Positions 1 to 8,818 of a DNA stretch of 64,000 nucleotides are shown here, one piece after another. Source of the DNA: GCA-2715645 sp042095375 (GTDB lineage: Bacteria; Bacteroidota; Bacteroidia; Cytophagales; MED-G16); assembly GCA_042095375.1 (NCBI GenBank), contig JBELBJ010000001.1, positions 72,135 to 136,134 on the forward strand, given 5' to 3'. Both the position numbers and the translations under genes were made by a program. The notes under the pieces are model-generated. The model saw only the letters and a list, made by a program, of their open reading frames with translations. It made no database searches and was not told the DNA's origin. Every line of letters begins with the position of its first letter. Position 1 is the stretch's first letter.

Positions 1-210
1 TTAAGATATGAATTTAACCCTTTTAATATTCCATTTGCTTTGATTAAATCATATGTTTTTGCTTTTCTAGTTGCATCTATTTCATCTTTTCAAGGTTATT
101 ATACTGAAGGAGGTGCTTTAGAAGTTGGAAAATCAAGTACCCAAGCTGTAACTAAAAGCTGCATTGCTATTTTAATTGCTGATTATCTTTTAGCACAAAT
201 TTTGTTATAA
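1..210 (+). CDS. mlaE: MlaE-family lipid ABC transporter permease, 3' end
   Basis: The last 69 codons of a permease of the MlaE/YrbE family, open at the left edge of the window. The visible part has the family's C-terminal pattern: a GYYTEGGALEVG segment, the 'TQAVTKS' stretch and a final hydrophobic helix ending in LLAQILL. MlaE proteins form the inner-membrane channel of a transporter that moves phospholipids between the inner and outer membranes. The stop codon is one base before the ATG of the ATPase gene, so the two are cotranscribed. The assignment is firm for family; the direction of lipid transport cannot be told. Confidence 0.85.
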   Translation, partial: LRYEFNPFNIPFALIKSYVFAFLVASISSFQGYYTEGGALEVGKSSTQAVTKSCIAILIADYLLAQILL

Positions 211-211
211 T

Positions 212-958
212 ATGATTGAAATAAAGAATATAGATAAATCATTTAATAAAAAACAAGTCTTGTTTAATATATCTGGACGATTTGAAAAAGGTAAAACAAA
301 TCTAATTATTGGTGCAAGTGGAACAGGAAAAAGTGTACTATTAAAATGTTTAGTTGGCCTTTTAAAACCAGATAAAGGAAATGTTCTATTCAATGATAGA
401 GACTTCACAAATGGTTCTAAAAAACTAATTACGGAATTAAGAAGAGAAATTGGTATGTTATTCCAAGGTGGAGCTTTATTTGACTCAAAAAATGTAGAAG
501 AAAATGTAATGTTCCCACTAAATATTTTAAGTAAATTAAATAAAGATGAAAAACTAAAAAGAGTAAACCATTGTTTAAAACTTGTTGGACTAGAAAATGT
601 AAATAATAAAATGCCTTCGGAGTTAAGTGGAGGTATGAAAAAAAGAGTTGGAATTGCTAGAGCTATAGTAAATAATTCTAAATATTTATTCTGTGATGAG
701 CCAAATTCCGGATTGGACCCTCTAACTGCTATAAAAATAGATAATTTAATTCAAAAACTTACTCATGAACTAAAGACAACAACTATTGTTGTTACTCATG
801 ATATGAATTCAGTTATGGAAATTGGAGAAAAAATTATGTTTATACACAAAGGAAAAAAATTATGGGAAGGAAATAATAAAAATATTTTTAACAATAAGAT
901 TAAAGAATTGAATGAATTTATTTTTTCAAATAAACTTATGAAAAAACTTAAATCTTAA
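212..958 (+). CDS. mlaF: MlaF-type ABC transporter ATP-binding protein
   Basis: A 248-residue ABC ATPase, the usual length for MlaF. It has Walker A GASGTGKS (residues ~35-42), the signature LSGGM (~138), Walker B ending in FCDEP, the D-loop SGLDP and a switch histidine in VVTHD. It should power the MlaE permease encoded immediately upstream, in the inner-membrane complex that moves phospholipids to or from the outer membrane via an MCE-domain protein, which is not in this window. The start ATG lies one base after the mlaE stop. Its 3' end overlaps by four bases the 3' end of the convergent gene at 955-1239. Confidence 0.9.
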   Translation: MIEIKNIDKSFNKKQVLFNISGRFEKGKTNLIIGASGTGKSVLLKCLVGLLKPDKGNVLFNDRDFTNGSKKLITELRREIGMLFQGGALFDSKNVEENVMFPLNILSKLNKDEKLKRVNHCLKLVGLENVNNKMPSELSGGMKKRVGIARAIVNNSKYLFCDEPNSGLDPLTAIKIDNLIQKLTHELKTTTIVVTHDMNSVMEIGEKIMFIHKGKKLWEGNNKNIFNNKIKELNEFIFSNKLMKKLKS

Positions 959-1239
959 TTATGAATTGACGCTACTCTTTCTGATATTTTATTCATTATT
1001 TCAAGATTTTTTTGATCTTTTTTACTCCTAAAGTACCATAGAAGTCCTCCTGCTATCAATAATAAATAAGTAGAAGTAAATAAATAAATAATGCCAAAAT
1101 TAATACCAGAGGAAATCCCTTCATTTCCAGCACTTATTTCACTTTGAACTATACTCTTACACATCGAACATCCTTGAGAATTCAACTCAAAATTTAATGA
1201 TAGAATTATAACAGAAATAATTAAAAGTTTTAAATGCAT
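955..1239 (-). CDS. Small CxxC membrane protein at the end of the oxidase operon
   Basis: A 94-residue protein with an N-terminal signal or membrane segment, a GCSMCKS motif (CxxC) just after it, one central transmembrane helix and a charged C-terminus. I chose the ATG at 1239 over a TTG two codons upstream. Proteins of this shape are commonly found next to cytochrome oxidase genes in Bacteroidota, but I know of no defined function. The exported CxxC suggests a thiol or copper-handling role in oxidase assembly; that is inference from position only. It is the last gene of the long minus-strand respiratory block. Confidence 0.7.
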   Translation of the reverse strand: MHLKLLIISVIILSLNFELNSQGCSMCKSIVQSEISAGNEGISSGINFGIIYLFTSTYLLLIAGGLLWYFRSKKDQKNLEIMNKISERVASIHN

Positions 1240-1281
1240 AAACAATTATTGATACGAAAATTAATAATAAATGTTCAAAAA

Positions 1282-1803
1282 TTAATAAAAAGGACTTATC
1301 ATTAAATATACAATCACACCAGACACTGATACATATAACCATATTGGAAAAGTATATTTTACAACTTTTTTATGTTTGTTTATTTGATTAGTTAAAGCAA
1401 AATAAAATGCAAACAAAACAAATGGTACAACTACGATAGATAGTAAAATATGTGAAATTAAAGTTGGATAATATATATATGCAAGATTTCCTTGATATGA
1501 AGTACTATCTACAGAAGAATGATATATTATATAAGAAACTAAAAATATAGAACCAAAAATAAAAGATAATGTGTTTAGTGATTGATGTAATTTCACATTC
1601 TTCTTTACTTTAATTACATAAAAAGAAAATAAAAGAAAAATTGAAGTCAAAGTATTAATAATAGCATTAAAATGAGGAAGCTTAGATGTCCAATCTCCAA
1701 AAATTATAATTTTACTAGGCATAAATAGTAAAATAGCAACTAGAATAGGAACTATAATTGAAACTGAAATAATTAAATTTTTATAAATACTTTCATTTTT
1801 CAT
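1282..1803 (-). CDS. DUF420 membrane protein (cytochrome oxidase-associated)
   Basis: A 173-residue integral membrane protein with about five transmembrane helices, and histidines in the middle (KLHQSLN, IIYHSS, SHILLS). This matches the DUF420 family (CtaM-like), which is regularly encoded beside heme-copper oxidase genes and in Gram-positives is needed for oxidase maturation. Here it follows the SCO-like gene with a four-base overlap, at the downstream end of the oxidase operon. A role in oxidase assembly is inferred from family and position. Confidence 0.8.
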   Translation of the reverse strand: MKNESIYKNLIISVSIIVPILVAILLFMPSKIIIFGDWTSKLPHFNAIINTLTSIFLLFSFYVIKVKKNVKLHQSLNTLSFIFGSIFLVSYIIYHSSVDSTSYQGNLAYIYYPTLISHILLSIVVVPFVLFAFYFALTNQINKHKKVVKYTFPIWLYVSVSGVIVYLMISPFY

Positions 1804-2324
1804 ATTGACATTAATATTTTAAGTTCAGCGGATAGTCTTTCAAATTCATCTTCAGAATTACTTTCATAATAACCTCTTATTCTTCCAAATTTATCAATTA
1901 AAATTAAGGATGAAAAGTTGATGTCATATAAAAATTTACAATTAACATACTTAATTAATTCAGGTTTATTTAGCGTTAATATTTTCCAATCATTATCGAG
2001 GCTAGAGGATGTTATAGAATATAAATCAATGATAAAATTATTGTTTAATAATCTTTCTATTTCATTATTAATAAAGTTTTGATTTTCATCATCTAATCTA
2101 ATATCTATAAGTATAAAATTCTCTCCTATTTCAAAAATACTATCAGATGTTACATAAAATGGAAATTCAACTTTTGAAAAACAAAAAGAATAATTTCCAA
2201 CACTTTCTTCGTGGAAAATTGGAACTTCATAATTGTTTTTACCAAAGAAATGAAGGAAAAAACTTATAATTAATGGAATAATTATTGAAATTGATAAAAC
2301 AAACCATTTTAAACTAGGTTTCAT
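1800..2324 (-). CDS. SCO1/SenC-like protein lacking the copper-binding CxxxC
   Basis: A 174-residue protein with an N-terminal membrane anchor (residues ~7-27) and a thioredoxin-like domain. The C-terminal LIDKFGRIRGYYE matches the end of SCO1/SenC proteins ('D..G.irg.Y'), and this operon position is usually held by SCO, the copper chaperone for the CuA site. The canonical CxxxC copper ligands are absent: only C48 (SFCFSK) and one cysteine in KYVNCKF remain. It may be a degenerate SCO with a structural role, or may use other residues. Family assignment is moderately sure, function unsure. It overlaps the COX IV gene by one base and the DUF420 gene by four. Confidence 0.6.
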   Translation of the reverse strand: MKPSLKWFVLSISIIIPLIISFFLHFFGKNNYEVPIFHEESVGNYSFCFSKVEFPFYVTSDSIFEIGENFILIDIRLDDENQNFINNEIERLLNNNFIIDLYSITSSSLDNDWKILTLNKPELIKYVNCKFLYDINFSSLILIDKFGRIRGYYESNSEDEFERLSAELKILMSI

Positions 2325-2659
2325 TAAGAATATATTGCTTGATAAATCGCATCAGCTTGAATTACCATAGCACCTAATAACCACATTACAAAAACTGTTG
2401 GAATTAAGATAGTCCACATTAAAGATTTTTTCTCGTGAGCAAGATGCATAAATTCTCCTACAATATATCCAGCCTTTATAAAAGTCATTCCAATAAATAA
2501 TAAAAGTTTAAAGTCTTTCCATGATTCTGGAAACTGAAGGGCAACATAAAATTCTGCTGCCGTTACAACACCTAGGATTATAGCAACTTTCCAAATTTTC
2601 CAAATTTTGGATTTATCGGCAGGTTTAGGTGTTACAAATGAACTTTCTGGCTCTAACAT
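2324..2659 (-). CDS. Cytochrome c oxidase subunit IV (prokaryotic type)
   Basis: A 111-residue protein with three predicted transmembrane helices. It contains the segment FIKAGYIVGEFMHLAHEKK, typical of bacterial oxidase subunit IV (COX4_pro/CyoD-like), including the conserved 'FMHL' and the following W-rich helix. It is an accessory subunit of the aa3-type oxidase in the inner membrane. It lies four bases after the subunit III gene and overlaps the next gene by one base, so it belongs to the same transcript. Confidence 0.88.
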   Translation of the reverse strand: MLEPESSFVTPKPADKSKIWKIWKVAIILGVVTAAEFYVALQFPESWKDFKLLLFIGMTFIKAGYIVGEFMHLAHEKKSLMWTILIPTVFVMWLLGAMVIQADAIYQAIYS

Positions 2660-2663
2660 AATA

Positions 2664-3410
2664 TTAAACTAAATAAAAAAAAGTAAATACAAAAACCCAG
2701 ACTAAATCAACAAAATGCCAATATAAACCAACCTTTTCAACCATTTCATAATGGCCTCTTTTCTCATATATACCAACGGTTGTTTGATAAAAAATTAAAA
2801 AATTTAAAGCAACACCAGAAAATACATGAAATCCATGAAATCCTGTAATGAAAAAGAAAAATGCTGCAAAGTCAGGGGGACCATATTGATTTAACTCCAA
2901 ATTTGCACCGTAAATAATAGAACCATCTAATAATCTACTTCCAAGATCAGTTCCATGAATAAAATGCGACCATTCCCAAGCTTGACAACCTAAAAAAGTA
3001 AATCCACCTACAATAGTCCAAAGCATCCACTTTTCAACCCCTTTCCTATCCATTCTATGTCCAGCTTCAACAGCTAAGACCATAGTAACACTACTAAGTA
3101 TTAAAATAAATGTCATTAATCCAACAAAAACTAGTGGTAACTCAACTCCATGAAAAAATGGAAATGCTTCAAAAACTTTTTCTGGGACAGGCCAATAAGA
3201 TTGAGAAAAATTAAACTCAGATAAAGTACCTTCATAAGCAGGATGTTTTAATCTAATAACACCATAAGCAATTAAAAATGCAGAAAATGTAAAAGCATCT
3301 GATATTAAAAAGAACCACATCATGAGTTTGCCATAACTGGCTTTAAATGGTTCAACACCACCACCCCATAAGTTTTTATTAGTTGATTTTAAAGAAATAG
3401 AATCTGACAT
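2664..3410 (-). CDS. ctaE: Cytochrome c oxidase subunit III
   Basis: A 248-residue heme-copper oxidase subunit III with about six to seven transmembrane helices. Family landmarks include FLISDAFTFSAFLIAYG near the N-terminus, GCQAWEWSHFI in the middle, FFFITGFHGFHVFSG and the terminal YWHFVDLVWVFVFTFFYL. Subunit III stabilises subunit I and its proton uptake. It is the second of two subunit III-type genes in the operon, as is common in Bacteroidota, and is eight bases from its shorter paralogue upstream. Confidence 0.95.
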   Translation of the reverse strand: MSDSISLKSTNKNLWGGGVEPFKASYGKLMMWFFLISDAFTFSAFLIAYGVIRLKHPAYEGTLSEFNFSQSYWPVPEKVFEAFPFFHGVELPLVFVGLMTFILILSSVTMVLAVEAGHRMDRKGVEKWMLWTIVGGFTFLGCQAWEWSHFIHGTDLGSRLLDGSIIYGANLELNQYGPPDFAAFFFFITGFHGFHVFSGVALNFLIFYQTTVGIYEKRGHYEMVEKVGLYWHFVDLVWVFVFTFFYLV

Positions 3411-3418
3411 AATTAAAA

Positions 3419-3979
3419 TTAATTATATAAGTATAAAGTTACATATAAATACAACCATAAACCAGTAAGAAAGTGCCAATATGTTGTTGACATTTCAATT
3501 AAATTTAAATTTTTTGAGTGAACATCTAATTTTAAACTCCTAAATAAAACTATTGAAATAAAAACTAAACCAGTAATTAAATGAAATGCATGAACTCCGG
3601 TTATAACGTATATAAAAGAACCATCAGGATGACCAACTAAATAGATACCAGAATTAACTAATTCTCCCCATGAAAAATATTGAAGAACTAGGAAAGATAA
3701 TCCTAACAAAATAGATGCTAACAAATAAATATTTAATTTATTTAAATCATCTTTTTTTGCAGAAAAATATGCTAGCTGTTTAAATAAACTACTCAATACA
3801 ACAACAATTGTAGAATAAATAAACATATTAGGTAAATTAATAATTAATCCACCTGGCTCTCCTTTTTTAACAATATAAGCGCTAATTAAGGAAACAAAAA
3901 TCATAGAAATAGAAATAATAAATATCCAAGTAATAAATATATTTGGATTCATTCTTAAAATTTTAACATTTGATTTCAT
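3419..3979 (-). CDS. Second (short) cytochrome c oxidase subunit III-like protein
   Basis: A 186-residue paralogue of subunit III with five predicted membrane helices and the signature pieces VITGVHAFHLITGL and TTYWHFLTGLWLYLYVTLYL. I prefer the ATG at 3979 (MKSNVKIL) to a GTG two codons earlier. It is shorter than the adjacent full-length subunit III and lacks its first two helices. Paired subunit III genes of unequal length are a known arrangement in Bacteroidota oxidase operons. It probably sits in the same aa3 oxidase complex; the division of labour is unknown. Confidence 0.88.
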   Translation of the reverse strand: MKSNVKILRMNPNIFITWIFIISISMIFVSLISAYIVKKGEPGGLIINLPNMFIYSTIVVVLSSLFKQLAYFSAKKDDLNKLNIYLLASILLGLSFLVLQYFSWGELVNSGIYLVGHPDGSFIYVITGVHAFHLITGLVFISIVLFRSLKLDVHSKNLNLIEMSTTYWHFLTGLWLYLYVTLYLYN

Positions 3980-3984
3980 AGGCA

Positions 3985-4833
3985 CTAAATTTTATCTAAA
4001 ATATAACTTATCTGTACAATTGGTAAATAAATAAATGAACCAATCATAACTCTCAACGCAGATTTTTTTGAAAAATCTTTTATTAAATGAATAGTTTGTA
4101 TCAAAAAAAGAACACCACATAATATTGCAACAAAACCCGAAATTAAACCAGTTATCCCAAAAATAGTTGGTAATAGTCCTAATGGTAAAAGAATCAATGT
4201 ATAGGTCATAATATTAATAGCTGTTGAAAAATTTTTACCTCCGCCATTAGGCAATAATTTAAAACCTGCTTTTTTATAATCCTCATCTGAAACCCATGCG
4301 ATAGCCCAAAAATGAGGAAACTGCCAAATAAATTGAATAGAAAAAATTATAATTGCCTCAATAGATATTTGATTAGTAGCAGCAACCCACCCAATTAAAG
4401 GAGGTAAGGCTCCAGGAATCGCGCCTACAAAAACAGCAATCGAACTAACTTTTTTTAAAGGAGTATATACAAATGAATAAATTATCAAAGATAAAATAGA
4501 TAAAAATGCGGAGTAAAAATTATGGAAATAATATAAAATTAAAAATCCTGATAAGGAAAAAAATAAAGAAACAATTATACTGCTTTTAATGGAAATTCTT
4601 TTTGTTGGTATAGGTCTTTTCATAGTTCTTTTCATTAAACCATCTGATTCTTTTTCCAAAATTTGATTATTTATTAAAGATGAAGAAGTAATTAACCAAC
4701 CACCAAAAAATAAAAAAAACAAATCATTATAATTTATCCCTTCGGTAGAAGCTAAAATAAATCCAAAAATAGCTGAAAAAGTTACTAATAAAGATAATCT
4801 CAATTTGGTAAGTTCAATTATAATTTTAATCAT
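3985..4833 (-). CDS. ctaB: Protoheme IX farnesyltransferase (heme O synthase)
   Basis: A 282-residue UbiA-superfamily prenyltransferase with about eight transmembrane helices. The first Asp-rich loop reads NNQILEKESDGLMKRTMKRP (in place of NxxxDxxxD) and the second region is FHN...YTPLKK. GAIPGALPPLIGW and QFPHFWAIAW are hallmarks of heme O synthase. It farnesylates heme b to heme O, the first of two steps to the heme A used by the oxidase encoded in the same operon. It precedes the subunit III genes in transcription order. Confidence 0.95.
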   Translation of the reverse strand: MIKIIIELTKLRLSLLVTFSAIFGFILASTEGINYNDLFFLFFGGWLITSSSLINNQILEKESDGLMKRTMKRPIPTKRISIKSSIIVSLFFSLSGFLILYYFHNFYSAFLSILSLIIYSFVYTPLKKVSSIAVFVGAIPGALPPLIGWVAATNQISIEAIIIFSIQFIWQFPHFWAIAWVSDEDYKKAGFKLLPNGGGKNFSTAINIMTYTLILLPLGLLPTIFGITGLISGFVAILCGVLFLIQTIHLIKDFSKKSALRVMIGSFIYLPIVQISYILDKI

Positions 4834-4877
4834 GTATTTTATTTAATTCAGCAAATATATTTTTAGATAAATTAATT

Positions 4878-5936
4878 TCAAAAGTTTTCTTTTCGTGTTG
4901 AAAAATCAATTAATAAAAATAAGTAAAACAATAAACCAAAAATAAGAAAAGCAATTAATAAATGTAGTGGTTGTAAAAAACTTGGTATTGAAAAATAAGC
5001 CATACCAGCCCCAGATATAATTTCTAATACAATTAGAGCTAATATTGACATAATAGTATTATAATTAGACTTTAAAAAGTTTTTGCTAGATAGCAACAAA
5101 TAAACTAAATACATATTGATTCCTAAAATAAATAATGAAAAGGATCTATGTATGATAAATTCAAAACCTAAATTAGCTATCCAAGTATGTCTTAAATTTT
5201 CACCAATAACAATCGCTACTTGATCTATAGATTCCCTCACTTGAGATCCTAAGATAATTTGAAAAAACATAGCAAATAAATTAAGGGCTAAGAAAAATTT
5301 TATTTGTTTTATTTTAAGCAATGAATCTAAAACATATTTATTTTTTTTAGATAAATAATAAGTATAAATCATTAATGAAATTATCAATAATGCAACTATC
5401 ATATGAAGTGTAATAACTCCAGGCATCAATTTTGTAGAAACAACTATTGATCCAAGCCATGCTTGAAATAAAACTAGAATTAAGGATGATAATGAAATGA
5501 GAAATATTCTGTTTTTTATTTTAAAATAACTTATTGAAGATAAGAATGTTAAAAAAATTGATAACCCTACTAATGCGCCTAATAATCTATTCAAATATTC
5601 AGTCCAAGTTTTATATACATTAAAATCTTCTTCTTCATAAATAGATTTATCTTCTAAAAGTCTTTTTGATAAGTCATTAAATCCAAAAAAAGATAAATAA
5701 TTAGAGAGCCTAATATTTTTATTTTTTCTTTCTTGAATAAACTCATCTTTGTAGTTATCAGATAATTCTGAAATATGAGTTGGTGGAATAATTTTACCAA
5801 AACATTTAGGCCAATCAGGACAACCCATACCAGAACCAGTACTTCTTACAATTCCACCAGCAAAAATTAACAAGTAAAGTAATATAAGTGTGAGAAAATT
5901 AATTTGTCTAAATCGACTACCTAACCATTTTATCAT
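4878..5936 (-). CDS. ctaA: Heme A synthase (COX15/CtaA)
   Basis: A 352-residue membrane protein with eight predicted helices. It has the family motifs GGIVRSTGSGMGCPDWPKC near the start, TWTEYLNRLLGALVG (a heme-ligand Glu and Asn-Arg region), ITLHMIVALL and the C-terminal LQPLHLLIAF histidine. It oxidises the methyl group of heme O to give heme A. The length and the extended loop (residues ~50-105) resemble the mitochondrial/Bacteroidota COX15 type. It lies between ctaD and ctaB, so heme supply and oxidase subunits are coexpressed. Confidence 0.95.
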   Translation of the reverse strand: MIKWLGSRFRQINFLTLILLYLLIFAGGIVRSTGSGMGCPDWPKCFGKIIPPTHISELSDNYKDEFIQERKNKNIRLSNYLSFFGFNDLSKRLLEDKSIYEEEDFNVYKTWTEYLNRLLGALVGLSIFLTFLSSISYFKIKNRIFLISLSSLILVLFQAWLGSIVVSTKLMPGVITLHMIVALLIISLMIYTYYLSKKNKYVLDSLLKIKQIKFFLALNLFAMFFQIILGSQVRESIDQVAIVIGENLRHTWIANLGFEFIIHRSFSLFILGINMYLVYLLLSSKNFLKSNYNTIMSILALIVLEIISGAGMAYFSIPSFLQPLHLLIAFLIFGLLFYLFLLIDFSTRKENF

Positions 5937-5942
5937 TACTTT

Positions 5943-7775
5943 CTAATGCTGATCATCATCAGGTAAATTAGATTCAGGGGTCTTCGAATAAGGAATATTC
6001 TGAGGTATAAAATCTTCCTTGGATCCAGTTTTACTATAATCGTATGCCCATCTCTCTACTTTTGGAATAGGTCCATCCCAATTTCCATGTCCAGGATTAA
6101 TTGGAGTTGTCCATTCTAATGTGTTAGATCTCCAAGGGTTTTCATTGGCCTTTTTACCTCTAAACATACTATAGAAAAAATTAAATAATAAAATAAATTG
6201 AGCTCCAAATGTTATTAAAGCTGCGTAAGAAACAAAAACATTCAAATCAACGAACGATTCAATATTTCCAGCTTGAAATGTTGAGAAGGAATAATATCTT
6301 CTGGGAAATCCAGCCATTCCGATATAATGAAGAGGAAAGAACACTAAATAGGAACCAATAAATGTCATCCAGAAATGAATATAACCTAAACCATTATTCA
6401 TCATTCTACCAAACATCTTTGGAAACCAATGATATACACCAGCAAATAAACCAAAAAATGCTGAAACACCCATAACAATATGAAAATGAGCAACAACAAA
6501 ATACGTATCATGTAAATTAATATCTAAAGCTGAATTTCCAAGAAATATCCCAGTAACACCACCAGAAATAAATGTAGAAACAAGACCAATAGAAAATAGC
6601 ATTGCAGGAGTAAAAATTATATTGCCACGCCAAAGTGTTGCTATATAATTAAATGCTTTTATTGCAGAGGGAACAGCAATTATTAATGTTAAAACTGTAA
6701 AAACAGAACCAAGAAAAGGATTCATGCCGGAAATAAACATATGATGTGCCCAAACTACAAAAGAAAGTCCACCGATAGCAAGAATTGAATATACCATAAA
6801 TTTGTATCCAAAAATTGGTTTTCTTGAGCATGTAGCAATAACTTCTGAAGCTATTCCAAGAGCAGGAAGAATAACTATATAAACTTCAGGATGTCCTAAA
6901 AACCAAAAAAGATGCTGAAATAAAATTGCACTACCTCCCTCATTTGCTAAAGCCTCACCTCCAATATAAATATCAGATAAATAAAAGCTTGTTCCAAAAG
7001 ATCTATCCATAATTAAAAGTAGAGCTGCTGATAATAAAACTGGAAATGATAAGACTCCTAAAATTGCCGTAACAAAAAATGCCCAAATAGTTAGAGGCAT
7101 TCTAAAAAATGTCATTCCTTCAGTTCTTAAATTTATAACAGTAGTAATATAATTCAGAGCACCTAATAAGGCTGATACAATAAATAATGCCATGGAAATT
7201 AACCAAAAAGTCATACCTAGACCAGATCCAGATACTGCTTGAGGTAAGGCACTAAGAGGTGGATAAATTGTCCATCCTCCACTAGCAGGACCACCTTCAA
7301 CAAAAATTGAAATAAACATTACAATACTTGATAAAAAGAAAAACCAATAAGATAGCATATTAAGAAATCCAGATGCCATATCTCTCGCACCCACCTGTAA
7401 TGGGATTAAAAAGTTACTAAATGTACCACTTAATCCTGCAGTTAATACAAAGAAAACCATAATGGTTCCATGCATAGTTATGAGTGCTAAGTAAACTTCA
7501 GCATCAATTTTTCCTTGGGGTGTTAGCCAGTTACCAATTATAGGACTTAAAAAACTTAAATCTAAATCTGGAAAACCAAGTTGAACTCTAAATAAAGATG
7601 AAAAAAGTCCACCTACTACAGCCCAAAATATTCCAGTAATAAGAAACTGTTTAGCTATAACCTTATGATCCTCTGAAAAAATATATTTTCTAATAAATCC
7701 AAGATCATGATGTTCATCATGATGTTCATCATGATCAACTTTAACCTTTTTTATTGTTTTTAATTTGGTCTCCAT
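5943..7775 (-). CDS. ctaD: Cytochrome c oxidase subunit I (aa3 type)
   Basis: A 610-residue catalytic subunit with twelve or more helices. The helix VI motif WFLGHPEVYI carries the CuB histidine, the cross-linked tyrosine and the Glu of the D-pathway, marking an A1-type oxidase; WAHHMF holds the two other CuB ligands and VVAHFHIVMG the heme ligands. It reduces O2 to water and pumps protons. The N-terminus (residues ~14-24) is unusually rich in His/Asp (HDEHHDEHHD) and could bind metal; similar tails are frequent in Bacteroidota CtaD. It is two bases from ctaC. Confidence 0.97.
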   Translation of the reverse strand: METKLKTIKKVKVDHDEHHDEHHDLGFIRKYIFSEDHKVIAKQFLITGIFWAVVGGLFSSLFRVQLGFPDLDLSFLSPIIGNWLTPQGKIDAEVYLALITMHGTIMVFFVLTAGLSGTFSNFLIPLQVGARDMASGFLNMLSYWFFFLSSIVMFISIFVEGGPASGGWTIYPPLSALPQAVSGSGLGMTFWLISMALFIVSALLGALNYITTVINLRTEGMTFFRMPLTIWAFFVTAILGVLSFPVLLSAALLLIMDRSFGTSFYLSDIYIGGEALANEGGSAILFQHLFWFLGHPEVYIVILPALGIASEVIATCSRKPIFGYKFMVYSILAIGGLSFVVWAHHMFISGMNPFLGSVFTVLTLIIAVPSAIKAFNYIATLWRGNIIFTPAMLFSIGLVSTFISGGVTGIFLGNSALDINLHDTYFVVAHFHIVMGVSAFFGLFAGVYHWFPKMFGRMMNNGLGYIHFWMTFIGSYLVFFPLHYIGMAGFPRRYYSFSTFQAGNIESFVDLNVFVSYAALITFGAQFILLFNFFYSMFRGKKANENPWRSNTLEWTTPINPGHGNWDGPIPKVERWAYDYSKTGSKEDFIPQNIPYSKTPESNLPDDDQH

Positions 7776-7777
7776 AA

Positions 7778-8806
7778 TTAATCGCGTAAAGATAGTTTTT
7801 GAAAATTATTTTTTTCTTGAATTTTAGATAAATATTCAGGGTTTTTTTCAATCCATGGTTTCTGAGATTTCTTCCATTCTAAATATTCATATTCTTCTTG
7901 AACCACAACTGTATGTTTCATTGAAAAGTGAGCTCTACCACAAATTTTATTACATAAAATTTCATAATTAAAATCAGGATTGCCTGTTTCTTCTCTAATT
8001 TCTTCAGTTGTTTTAGTTGGAACAAACCAAAATTGAGTAGGCATTCCAGGAACAGCATTCATTTGAGATCTCATATAAGGCATATACACACTATGTATAA
8101 CATCTCTTGAACGAATTTTGAATAAAACGGGTTTTCCTTTAGGTACATGTATTTCTCTAGGCATAAAATCATCAAAGGAAGCAGAATCAGTAAAATCAAC
8201 CCCGAGAATATTATCAACATCAATAAGTTTGAAATTGTATGAACCTAATTTATTATCTTCTCCAGGATATCTTGATGCCCATGCAAACTGATATCCAACG
8301 ACTTCAATTACTTCAGGATCTTCAGGTGGAGGACCTGTTATTTCACCCCAAACTATTAATCCCCATCCAATTAAAACGGTAAGAACAATTGCGGGAATGA
8401 TAGTCCAAATTAGTTCAAGTTTAAGATTTTCTGGATAAAATTGGGCTTTTCTTGATTCATTATATTTATACTTATATGCAAAATAAAACATAACAATTTG
8501 AGTAACAATAAATACAAATGCAGTTACTGCTGTTGTTACCCAAAATAGTCTTTCAGTAACATACCCGTGTTCAGAAGCAATTGGTAATACATAATTATCA
8601 TATTCTGCAACAGAATACCAAACAAGACCTACAATTAGTGAGAGTAAAAATATAATCCCACCGATAGCATTTAAATTATTCAAACTGTCATTAAAGCTTG
8701 ATGATTTTTTTTCTTTATCAGTAATTGCCAATAATTCAGAAGATCTAAATAATTGAAAAATTATTAGAAGGAAAAGAAACGCTGAAATAAATAAAATAAT
8801 ATTCAT
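7778..8806 (-). CDS. ctaC: Cytochrome c oxidase subunit II
   Basis: A 342-residue subunit II with an N-terminal extension containing one extra helix, the two usual transmembrane helices, and a periplasmic cupredoxin domain. The CuA site is intact: a histidine in RDVIHSVYMP and the cluster CNKICGRAHFSM (Cys, Cys, His and Met ligands). No fused cytochrome c domain is present, so electrons must come from a separate cytochrome or directly from ACIII. I use the ATG at 8806; a TTG lies one codon upstream. It follows actF, joining the ACIII genes to the oxidase genes. Confidence 0.95.
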   Translation of the reverse strand: MNIILFISAFLFLLIIFQLFRSSELLAITDKEKKSSSFNDSLNNLNAIGGIIFLLSLIVGLVWYSVAEYDNYVLPIASEHGYVTERLFWVTTAVTAFVFIVTQIVMFYFAYKYKYNESRKAQFYPENLKLELIWTIIPAIVLTVLIGWGLIVWGEITGPPPEDPEVIEVVGYQFAWASRYPGEDNKLGSYNFKLIDVDNILGVDFTDSASFDDFMPREIHVPKGKPVLFKIRSRDVIHSVYMPYMRSQMNAVPGMPTQFWFVPTKTTEEIREETGNPDFNYEILCNKICGRAHFSMKHTVVVQEEYEYLEWKKSQKPWIEKNPEYLSKIQEKNNFQKLSLRD

Positions 8807-8818
8807 CAAATTAAAAAT

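Noticed and set aside
955..1245. TTG start giving two extra residues to the small CxxC protein
   Set aside because: The ATG at 1239 gives a normal signal segment and needs no rare start codon.
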